Below the pieces are notes generated by a model that was not told the origin of the DNA, ran no database searches, and worked only from the letters and a program-made list of their open reading frames with translations. A program made the translations under genes and the position numbers. A stretch of DNA of 16,714 nucleotides. Origin: CAZWQR01 sp964638595. GTDB lineage: Bacteria > Patescibacteriota > Minisyncoccia > Minisyncoccales > PEYH01. Below, piece by piece: positions 1-4,648 of this stretch. Every line of letters starts with the position of its first letter. Positions within the stretch are counted from its first letter, which is position 1. The stretch lies in NCBI GenBank assembly GCA_964638595.1, contig CAZWYU010000043.1, positions 1 through 16,714 of the forward strand, given 5' to 3'.

Positions 1-1644
1 TTTGAGCGTGTTTATTCAGCCTTGAATTCTAGTCAAGATTCGAGCGCTTCTTATAAAATTCAGGTTGCGGCTTCGTGGGGAACTTATGATACTGATTATC
101 ATGGAGCAATTGGAGACCGAAGCGATGACTATTTCAGCATTGTTTCCGCAGAAAAAGAAGACCCAGTCTCCGGCACCCTTTCTGTAAACAAAACAGAGGT
201 CAATGTAGGAGAAAACATAGAGCTCACTGTAACAGGCCAAGACGACAATGGATTGACAAAACTTTGGGCATATTACCAAGGAAGCTGGCATTCTGACTAT
301 GCAGACGGCACCAGCTTTAGCAAAACATGGACCTTCACAGAAAGCAAAGCAGGCACCTATACATACAGAGGATATGTTTATGGAAAGAAAGTTAATGAAG
401 CAACTGAAACCACATATACAACTCCTTCTTCTGTGACAGTAACTGTGGCAGAAAAGCAAGATTGTAGTTATCGATATTGGTTTGACAACGAACATTCTAC
501 TTGTGGATACAAAGAATTCTGTGGAGAATATATGTATTATGGGCTTCAGACCTTTGCCACAGAAAGTGAATGTAATAATGCCTTAGCTAACCAGACAGTA
601 AATAGCTATGGTGTTATATCTGGCACAGTAAGAGACAAAAACGGAAACCCGGTTGCTGGAGCTCTTGTTAAAACAGTATATTATCCACAAACTACTTGTA
701 ATAGTTATGGTGTAGACACAACAGACTACGATGGTAGATATGAAATTACTGGTCTAACAACAGGATATTATGTTATTAAGGCATCTAAGTCAGGATATAC
801 TTTAACCAACCCCACTGGTAGTGTCTGTTCTTCTTATGACAATACTTATGGGGAAGGAATTATCTGTATTAGTTTAGGTTCAGGAAACTGTGGTGCGACT
901 CAAGAACACAAGACTGCAAACTTTGTTCTTTCTTCAGAAGAAGAGCAACAAGAAGACCCAGTTTCCGGCACTCTCTCTGTAAATAAAACATCAGTTGGAG
1001 TCGGGGAACATATAATAATTACTGTTAATGGACAAGATAATAATGGATTATCCAGCTTATATGCTTATTGGTTGGGTCATTGGCATTCTTATAGTTGTAG
1101 TGGTGGTAGTGGAGAAAAAACTTGTTCTCATACATTTGATTTTTACGAAGAAAAACCCGGTACCTATGTCTATTATGGCTATGTCTATGGTAAAAAATCA
1201 GATGGCACAGCAGAAGGCACTTATACTAAACCTCAAAGTGTGACAGTAACTGTTACAGAAGAACAAAATAGTAATACTAGCGGAACTTGTACAGATACTG
1301 ATGGAGGTACTGATTATTATGAATACGGCAGGTCTTATTCTACTGATACTTCTATAGAAGGAAGAATAGACTGTTGCAAGATGAATTATTCAACCAATAT
1401 GGGTGATTCTGTTAATCATATTGGTCCCGGTGGTGGTTCTTGTGTCAGTGAAGGACCTTACTTATATGAAGCTATCTGTAAGGACGGGGTTCCGTCTACT
1501 GTAGTTTATAAATGTCCTAATGCTTGTAGAAATGGTGTTTGTATTTCAAATACATCTAAACAGATAGATACCTCTTCAATGACAGCTTCAATTCAAATAC
1601 TTATTGATAAATTGTCTAATATGCTAAGAGATCTGAAAGACTAA
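1..1644 (+). CDS. Large secreted multidomain surface protein, C-terminal part (5' end outside window)
   Basis: The reading frame is open from base 1, so the N-terminus and any signal peptide lie outside; 547 residues are visible. Numbering from base 1, two homologous beta-sandwich-like modules occur at about residues 53-152 and 318-421, both opening with EDPVSGTLSVNKT and closing in SVTVTV; they resemble bacterial Ig-like/PKD-type modules. Between them are a Cys-rich stretch (about 153-200, with YWFD and YGLQTF, faintly Kunitz-like) and a carboxypeptidase-regulatory-like fold (about 203-310: GVISGTVRDKNGNPVAGA, then DGRYEITGL). The C-terminal part has a second Cys-rich module running from CTDTDGG to CPNACRNGVC, a pattern I associate with surface proteins of CPR bacteria and DPANN archaea. 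No transmembrane segment or sorting signal is visible at the C-terminus. The role is inferred to be cell-surface or adhesive; ligand unknown. Domain names are by-eye resemblance. Confidence 0.85.
   Translation, partial: FERVYSALNSSQDSSASYKIQVAASWGTYDTDYHGAIGDRSDDYFSIVSAEKEDPVSGTLSVNKTEVNVGENIELTVTGQDDNGLTKLWAYYQGSWHSDYADGTSFSKTWTFTESKAGTYTYRGYVYGKKVNEATETTYTTPSSVTVTVAEKQDCSYRYWFDNEHSTCGYKEFCGEYMYYGLQTFATESECNNALANQTVNSYGVISGTVRDKNGNPVAGALVKTVYYPQTTCNSYGVDTTDYDGRYEITGLTTGYYVIKASKSGYTLTNPTGSVCSSYDNTYGEGIICISLGSGNCGATQEHKTANFVLSSEEEQQEDPVSGTLSVNKTSVGVGEHIIITVNGQDNNGLSSLYAYWLGHWHSYSCSGGSGEKTCSHTFDFYEEKPGTYVYYGYVYGKKSDGTAEGTYTKPQSVTVTVTEEQNSNTSGTCTDTDGGTDYYEYGRSYSTDTSIEGRIDCCKMNYSTNMGDSVNHIGPGGGSCVSEGPYLYEAICKDGVPSTVVYKCPNACRNGVCISNTSKQIDTSSMTASIQILIDKLSNMLRDLKD
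157..456 (+). repeat. Intragenic module repeat, copy 1
   Basis: First of two tandem-homologous coding modules of about 300 bases in the surface protein. It starts at the codons for EDPVSGTLSV and includes GQDDNGL and GYVYGKK motifs. Copy 2 is at 952-1263. Nucleotide sequences have diverged while the protein pattern is kept, so the duplication is not very recent. Confidence 0.8.
952..1263 (+). repeat. Intragenic module repeat, copy 2
   Basis: Second copy of the module at 157-456, again with EDPVSGTLSV, GQDNNGL and GYVYGKK. It differs by a small Cys-containing insert (SCSGGSGEKTCS) where copy 1 has a Cys-free loop, suggesting a loop stabilised by a disulfide in an extracellular setting. Confidence 0.8.
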
Positions 1645-1657
1645 TTGCTTTGCAATC

Positions 1658-1684
1658 AAAAAGCCCTTTTTTAAAGGGCTTTTT
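1658..1684. terminator. Bidirectional rho-independent terminator
   Basis: A perfect 12-bp stem (AAAAAGCCCTTT, loop TTT, AAAGGGCTTTTT) lies between the convergent ends of the surface-protein gene (stop at 1644) and rplT (stop at 1696 on the minus strand). Both strands give a GC core followed by a U-run, so it can serve both transcripts. A smaller hairpin, ATTGC-TTT-GCAAT, sits just before it. Confidence 0.9.
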
Positions 1685-1695
1685 GTTTTATCTGA

Positions 1696-2040
1696 TTATT
1701 TTATTTCTTCTATAATTTTTTTAAATACCTCTGGTTTTTTCTCAGCTAATTGAGCTAAGATTTTTCTATCTAACTCAATTTTATTCTTTTTTAAAAGATT
1801 TATGAATTTACTGTAAGAAATATCATATTTTTTGCAAGCCGCGCTAATCTGCACCTGCCAAAGTTTTCTTTTATCTCGTTTTTTGGTTCTTCTGTCCCTA
1901 TAAGCATAAGACCAAGCATGCATTAAAGCTTCCTTTGCTTGTCTATACTTATTTTTTCTTCCCCATTTATAGCCCTTGGTTTGCTTAAGGACTTTTTTTC
2001 TTCTTTTATTTGCAGTTGTTCCTCTTTTGACTCTAGGCAT
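1696..2040 (-). CDS. rplT: 50S ribosomal protein L20
   Basis: The product has 114 residues, the usual L20 length. It opens MPRVKRGTTANKRRKKVLKQ and contains the L20 hallmarks KGYKWGRKNKYRQAKEALMHA and YAYRDRRTKKRDKRKLW, followed by the C-terminal globular part (KKYDISYSKFINLLKKN, then LDRKILAQLA). L20 binds 23S rRNA early in large-subunit assembly. It is the last gene of the infC-rpmI-rplT operon. Its ATG overlaps the rpmI stop by one base (TAATG), which suggests translational coupling. In well-studied bacteria L20 represses this operon; I see no long leader upstream of infC that would carry an L20-binding mimic. The transcript ends at the hairpin 1658-1684. Confidence 0.97.
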   Translation of the reverse strand: MPRVKRGTTANKRRKKVLKQTKGYKWGRKNKYRQAKEALMHAWSYAYRDRRTKKRDKRKLWQVQISAACKKYDISYSKFINLLKKNKIELDRKILAQLAEKKPEVFKKIIEEIK

Positions 2041-2234
2041 TATCTTTTAATTACTTTTTTAATTTTTTTTGCTTCAGGTGAAGAAACTTCAACCCATTTT
2101 CTCATTTTTCTTATCTTTTTGCCGGATTTTTTTGAACGAAGATGGTTTTGACCAGGAGCTCTTCTTAAAACTTTGCCATTCTTGGTAATCTTAAATCTTT
2201 TTGATATTGCTTTTTTTGTTTTTGCTTTCGGCAT
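2040..2234 (-). CDS. rpmI: 50S ribosomal protein L35
   Basis: The product has 64 residues, the usual L35 length, and is very basic. It begins MPKAKTKKAISKRFKITKNG, the classic L35 N-terminus, followed by KVLRRAPGQNHLRSKKS. L35 is a small large-subunit protein on 23S rRNA. It lies three bases after the infC stop and overlaps rplT by one base, giving the standard infC-rpmI-rplT order. Confidence 0.97.
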   Translation of the reverse strand: MPKAKTKKAISKRFKITKNGKVLRRAPGQNHLRSKKSGKKIRKMRKWVEVSSPEAKKIKKVIKR

Positions 2235-2237
2235 ATT

Positions 2238-2750
2238 TTATTGTTTTTTTACTATAAGGTTAATTCTATTACCTCTTCTTTCTTTGTCTTTTTCTATTTC
2301 TACTGGGATTTGGCTATTAAGCAGTTCTAAAAATTTGTCAATCTGTTTATTAGCGTGTTCTTTCAATGCCTTTTCTCGGCCTCTTAAGATTAATTCAATT
2401 TTAATTTTCTTTCCTTTTTTTAAAAATTTATGAGCCTGCTTAGCTTTAGTTTCTAAATCGTGTTCAGAGGTATTGAATTTTAAGCGCACTCCTTTTACTT
2501 CACCGCCTGTCTTTTGGGACTGTTTTTTTTCTTTTTTCTTAAGCTGATAAAGAAATTTTCCCTTGTCTATAATTTTGCAAACCGGCGGTTCAACTTTACT
2601 GGTTACTTGAACTAAATCTAAACCGCGCTCTTCTGATTTTTGGAGCGCTTTATCTAAGGAAACAATTCCGAGTTGCTCTCCATTGTAATCTATTAATCTT
2701 ACTTCTTTAGCCCTTATTTGTTTGTTAGCAAAAATTCTATTAGTTATGAT
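2238..2750 (-). CDS. infC: Translation initiation factor IF-3 with a non-canonical start codon
   Basis: About 170 residues. The N-terminal domain shows QIRAKEVRLIDYNGEQLGIV, then LDLVQV and EPPVCKIIDKGKFLYQ. The linker is lysine-rich, and the C-terminal domain starts at VRLKFNTSEHDLETK. IF-3 binds the 30S subunit, blocks 50S joining and proofreads the start codon. Between the upstream in-frame stop (TAA, 2792-2790) and the conserved core there is no ATG, GTG, TTG or CTG. The possible starts are ATC (2750-2748), ATA (2747-2745) or ATT (2735-2733); I chose ATC because it gives an N-terminus of normal length. A GTG at 2489 would delete the whole N-terminal domain and is rejected. infC genes in other bacteria use AUU-class starts for autoregulation. 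An AGAGG at 2787-2783 is about 32 bases from the ATC, too far to be its ribosome site. Confidence 0.93.
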   Translation of the reverse strand: MITNRIFANKQIRAKEVRLIDYNGEQLGIVSLDKALQKSEERGLDLVQVTSKVEPPVCKIIDKGKFLYQLKKKEKKQSQKTGGEVKGVRLKFNTSEHDLETKAKQAHKFLKKGKKIKIELILRGREKALKEHANKQIDKFLELLNSQIPVEIEKDKERRGNRINLIVKKQ

Positions 2751-2810
2751 ATTTTGTGTAGGTAATTTGTGGTTAAAGAAATCCTCTAATTACCAATTAC
2801 TAATTACTAT

Positions 2811-2834
2811 AATATTTTGCTATTGCAAAATATT
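2811..2834 (-). terminator. Perfect inverted repeat just after the tmRNA, possible weak terminator or processing site
   Basis: AATATTTTGC-TATT-GCAAAATATT forms a perfect 10-bp stem with a 4-base loop, starting six bases beyond the tmRNA discriminator base. On the minus strand it is followed by an AT-rich stretch with TAATT repeats (2789-2810) but no clean U-run. It may therefore be a leaky terminator allowing read-through into infC, or a signal for 3' processing of the tmRNA. Confidence 0.5.
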
Positions 2835-2839
2835 ACTTG

Positions 2840-3204
2840 TGGAGGTGGGGAGGACGAACTCCCGTCCAGTAGTTTTAAAGAAATCATTTTACAAGCTTAG
2901 CTCAATTTAGATTTTAGCTAAAAGGTTGAAGTTGAGCGAAAATACTTTTAGCTTAGTTCTAATTATTAAAGCAGTGATTCTTGAACAAAGAATTACTGCC
3001 GCTCCCGAAAATATAACACCTAATTTTAGCTATCGGGAATTACTAAAACAGATGGATGCTGAAAGCATCTACCTATTTATGCATAAGCATAAGCAGGTTT
3101 GGAAAATAAGTTGGCACTTATTTATTTTCTTAAAGTTTAAAGAGATTTAAGAATACTCTGCTTGCCTGATTTTTATAAAGGCTACTGTCGAAACTTTCAC
3201 CCCC
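2840..3204 (-). ncRNA. ssrA: Transfer-messenger RNA (tmRNA, SsrA)
   Basis: The 5' end GGGGGTGAAAGTTTCGACAG (from 3204) is the conserved tmRNA start, and GGGGGTG pairs with CACCTCC (2847-2841) as the acceptor stem. The discriminator is A2840; the next bases are CAA, so the CCA tail is not encoded. The tag begins at GCC 3115 and ends at TAA 3077. Downstream structures fit tmRNA pseudoknots: a 6-bp GATGCT/AGCATC hairpin, a 12-bp hairpin with one mismatch (2971-2999), and an AGCTAAAAG/CTTTTAGCT stem whose loop GCTCAA can pair with TTGAGC farther on. The T-arm reads GGGAG-TTCGTC-CTCCC, with a loop of six rather than seven bases. tmRNA with SmpB rescues stalled ribosomes; smpB is directly upstream on the same strand. 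The one-piece form is 365 nt. Confidence 0.96.
3077..3115 (-). other. tmRNA tag-peptide reading frame (ANLFSKPAYAYA, stop)
   Basis: After TAAGT the resume codon GCC opens a 12-codon frame encoding ANLFSKPAYAYA and ending at TAA. The AN start is typical of bacterial tags. The end, AYAYA, differs from the usual ALAA-type end recognised by ClpXP and similar proteases, though it keeps a hydrophobic/aromatic-Ala pattern. Confidence 0.85.
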
Positions 3205-3270
3205 GCAAACTTTGCCTACGAGTCAAATTGCTAAAGCAACTTGAGCAAATAGGTACAAAACTTAGTGTCC

Positions 3271-3302
3271 CGTATAAATTTTGCCGAATTGTTTATTGTC
3301 AG
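3271..3302 (-). promoter_or_regulatory. Weak candidate promoter for ssrA in the smpB-ssrA gap
   Basis: On the minus strand CTGACA (3302-3297) could be a -35, but the AT-rich -10 region (ATTTATACG, around 3279-3271) matches only loosely at workable spacing. It would start about 60 bases before the mature tmRNA 5' end, implying 5' trimming by RNase P. The rest of 3205-3424 shows no gene; a small GCAAA/TTTGC dyad abuts the tmRNA 5' end at 3205-3215. Transcription from the smpB promoter is an alternative. Confidence 0.25.
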
Positions 3303-3424
3303 ACACTTTTTTAAAAAAATATTAAATACTTATAACGGGCGGGGCCGAATAGGCTTTTTTAAAGAAGAATCTGTCGCCATTAAATATCTTGCAAAATTTG
3401 TGCGGGGTTAACTCTAGTACATAA

Positions 3425-3874
3425 TTATCTCTCCTTCAACTCTCTTCTTATATCTTTATTTAGCTGTTTTTTTATAATAGTTTCTCTCTTGTCCCTTTTG
3501 CTTTTTTTCTTAACTATTGCTATCTCAACTTTTATTTTTCCTTGTTTAGAATACATTTTTAAAGGTACAATTGTCAAGCCCTTTTCCTTATCTTTACCAA
3601 TCAAACGCTTAATTTGCTGTTTTTTTAATAACAATCTGCGATTTTGGTTTGGTTCGTATCCAGGAGGAGTATTGTTTGGCTGATAGGGAGGCACTTTAGC
3701 ATTTAACAGTGTGGGCTGTTCTCCTTTGATCACAACAAAAGCTCCAACAAGATTAGCTCTGCCTTGTTTGATAGATTTTACTTCTTGGCCTGTTAAAACT
3801 ATTCCAGATTCTATTTTTTCCAAAACCTCGTATTCATACAAGGCTTTTTTATTTACTGCTAAAATTTTTGTCAT
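3425..3874 (-). CDS. smpB: SsrA-binding protein SmpB
   Basis: 149 residues, normal for SmpB. Hallmarks run in order: NKKALYEYEVLEKIESGIVL, TGQEVKSIKQGRANLVGAFV, then PPYQPNNTPPGYEPNQNRRLLL, where the family has an H/Y-rich NPxRxRKLLL loop. It ends in a long Lys/Arg-rich tail (about residues 118-149) like the SmpB C-terminal tail that enters the empty mRNA channel. SmpB binds the tRNA-like part of tmRNA and delivers it to stalled ribosomes. It starts at ATG 3874, with no Shine-Dalgarno site close by. A palindrome at 3884-3898 sits just upstream in the leader and a good extended -10 promoter at 3947-3975. ssrA follows after 220 bases on the same strand. Confidence 0.95.
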   Translation of the reverse strand: MTKILAVNKKALYEYEVLEKIESGIVLTGQEVKSIKQGRANLVGAFVVIKGEQPTLLNAKVPPYQPNNTPPGYEPNQNRRLLLKKQQIKRLIGKDKEKGLTIVPLKMYSKQGKIKVEIAIVKKKSKRDKRETIIKKQLNKDIRRELKER

Positions 3875-3883
3875 TTTAATTTA

Positions 3884-3898
3884 GGGGGACAGTCCCCC
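3884..3898. repeat. GGGGGAC-A-GTCCCCC palindrome (REP-like), copy 1
   Basis: A perfect 7-bp inverted repeat around one central base lies 10 bases upstream of the smpB start, inside the predicted smpB leader RNA. A near-identical copy in opposite orientation is at 4215-4228; the shared core including flank is TTGGGGGACTGTCCCC. It is strikingly GC-rich for this AT-rich gap, and I suspect a dispersed REP-type element. Confidence 0.75.
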
Positions 3899-3946
3899 AA
3901 AAAGTAAGAGGAGAAATCGGCTTAAACCCCTTGATATTACTATATA

Positions 3947-3975
3947 ATTATACCATAAAAACTGCGATGGTACAA
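3947..3975 (-). promoter_or_regulatory. Extended -10 promoter for smpB
   Basis: On the minus strand TGGTATAAT carries a perfect -10 (3952-3947) with the TGn extension. A -35 half-match, TTGTAC (3975-3970), sits at 17-bp spacing. Transcription would start near 3940, giving a leader of about 65 bases that contains the palindrome 3884-3898. Confidence 0.7.
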
Positions 3976-4089
3976 ATTTGTATAACTTATCAGATTGTTA
4001 GACATATCTTTTTTGATTGGATAAATTTTAAAAATTTTCTAGTTAAATTAAGGATTATTGCAGTCAGGTTATAATTTTGTAGGAGGAAT

Positions 4090-4119
4090 TAACATAATCT
4101 AACATAAACTAACTAAATT
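4090..4119. repeat. Three helically phased 10-bp repeats, TAACATAATC type
   Basis: TAACATAATC (4090-4099), TAACATAAAC (4100-4109) and TAACTAAATT (4110-4119) follow directly, one per DNA turn. They lie about 20 bases upstream of a -35 element, a typical place for activator or repressor sites. Each begins TAAC. The DNA here is A/T-rich, so chance is possible. Confidence 0.4.
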
Positions 4120-4121
4120 TG

Positions 4122-4135
4122 TTGATATAAATCAA
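4122..4135. promoter_or_regulatory. TTGAT-ATAA-ATCAA dyad, possible operator
   Basis: A perfect 5-bp inverted repeat with a 4-base spacer lies two bases upstream of the predicted -35 TTGTGC. The position would suit a repressor or activator. No regulator gene is in the window. Confidence 0.3.
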
Positions 4136-4137
4136 AT

Positions 4138-4166
4138 TTGTGCCATCGGCTAATTTATGTTATAAT
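4138..4166 (+). promoter_or_regulatory. Extended -10 promoter reading rightwards
   Basis: TTGTGC (4138-4143), 17-bp spacer, then TGT-TATAAT with a perfect -10 at 4161-4166. Transcription would start near 4173 and run through the GC-rich repeat into the ferritin-like gene. No convincing ORF starts immediately downstream, so the product could be a long leader or a small RNA. Confidence 0.55.
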
Positions 4167-4214
4167 AATGGCTTAACCACAGGGGTTTATGCGCAATTTT
4201 TCCTCCTCGAAGTT

Positions 4215-4228
4215 GGGGGACTGTCCCC
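4215..4228. repeat. GGGGGACTGTCCCC palindrome (REP-like), copy 2
   Basis: Same core as 3884-3898 but in opposite orientation. Its last bases run directly into the GC-rich tandem repeat that starts at 4223. Confidence 0.7.
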
Positions 4229-4273
4229 GGGTGGGTCCCCGGGTGGTGTCCCTGGGTGGTGTTCCCGGGCGGT
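4223..4273. repeat. GC-rich tandem repeat, four units of 12-13 bp
   Basis: Units are GTCCCCGGGTGG (4223-4234), GTCCCCGGGTGGT (4235-4247), GTCCCTGGGTGGT (4248-4260) and GTTCCCGGGCGGT (4261-4273). Each contains a CCC/GGG dyad, so RNA or single-stranded DNA could fold in several registers. The composition contrasts sharply with the AT-rich surroundings. Confidence 0.85.
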
Positions 4274-4290
4274 TATTGGGTGAAGGGAAG

Positions 4291-4319
4291 TTGGAAAATT
4301 CAAAATAATATATTATAAT
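4291..4319 (+). promoter_or_regulatory. Promoter of the ferritin-like gene
   Basis: TTGGAA (4291-4296, four of six matches to TTGACA) is followed by a 17-bp spacer and a perfect TATAAT (4314-4319). A start near 4326 leaves a leader of about 32 bases before the ATG at 4358. A second TATAAT at 4349-4354 is too close to the ATG unless the mRNA is leaderless. Confidence 0.65.
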
Positions 4320-4357
4320 ATTATAAAGGTTTTGTTATAAAATTAAGATATAATATT

Positions 4358-4642
4358 ATGCTGTCAATCAATCCCGTAAATCTCAACAATATAAGTGGTG
4401 AAAAGCTAGACCGGGAAATTCTTCGTTTAGGAATAATTGCTGAATTAGATGCTGTTAGCTTATATGAACAACTGGCCGCTAAGACTGATAATGAAAAATT
4501 AAAAAAAGTTTTTCTAGATGTAGCCAAAGAAGAGAAAGAACATGTTGGAGAGTTTCAGACGCTCTTGTTTCAAATAGACAGTGAGCAAGTCGAGGCTTTT
4601 GAAGAAGGCAAAAAAGAAGTTGAAGAACTAACAGGAGAATAA
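4358..4642 (+). CDS. Encapsulated-ferritin-like (EncFtn/rubrerythrin-like) protein, stand-alone
   Basis: 94 residues with two helices carrying a diiron pattern: E29 in AELDAVSLYEQ and E59/H62 in KEEKEHVGEF. The spacing E-(30)-E-xx-H equals that of the encapsulated ferritin of Rhodospirillum rubrum (E32, E62, H65), and such proteins assemble rings of dimers that share the iron site between chains. From memory the sequence is close to the N-terminal part of the Pyrococcus furiosus encapsulin fusion, including MLSINP at the start and ELTG at the end. There the chain continues into the shell; here it stops, and the next gene, six bases on, is an antiporter. No obvious encapsulin-targeting tail is visible. 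The likely role is Fe2+ oxidation and storage or peroxide defence; whether a shell gene exists elsewhere is unknown. Confidence 0.85.
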   Translation: MLSINPVNLNNISGEKLDREILRLGIIAELDAVSLYEQLAAKTDNEKLKKVFLDVAKEEKEHVGEFQTLLFQIDSEQVEAFEEGKKEVEELTGE

Positions 4643-4648
4643 AATCTT

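Larger units (their letters stand above)
3976..4290. other. Divergent intergenic regulatory region
   Basis: No gene is supported here. From left to right it holds AT-rich sequence (3976-4080), an AGGAGGAATT (4081-4090) with no start codon after it, three phased 10-bp repeats (4090-4119), a TTGAT/ATCAA dyad (4122-4135), a plus-strand extended -10 promoter (4138-4166) with no convincing gene directly behind it, the second GGGGGACTGTCCCC palindrome (4215-4228) and a GC-rich tandem repeat (4223-4273). Confidence 0.6.

Noticed and set aside
16..495. 159-codon open frame on the minus strand inside the surface-protein gene
   Set aside because: It lies opposite a clear coding frame with duplicated modules; the predicted product shows no domain and no start signal.
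2926..3150. Open frame of 74 codons on the plus strand
   Set aside because: It lies within the tmRNA gene, whose ends, tag and pseudoknots explain the sequence.
3205..3424. Extra small gene or tRNA between smpB and ssrA
   Set aside because: No ORF with a plausible start and no cloverleaf could be found; only a weak promoter candidate and a short dyad.
4090..4119. CRISPR array or replication iterons
   Set aside because: The repeats are only 10 bp with no spacers, and there are too few. A single TTAACCACA (4174-4182) resembles a DnaA box but has a mismatch and no partners.
4189..4308. 39-codon ORF starting ATGCGCAATTTT behind the promoter at 4138-4166
   Set aside because: Most of it reads through the GC-rich tandem repeat, the product (repeated GxVP/RVV pieces) looks like translated repeat, and AGGGG is only three bases from the ATG.
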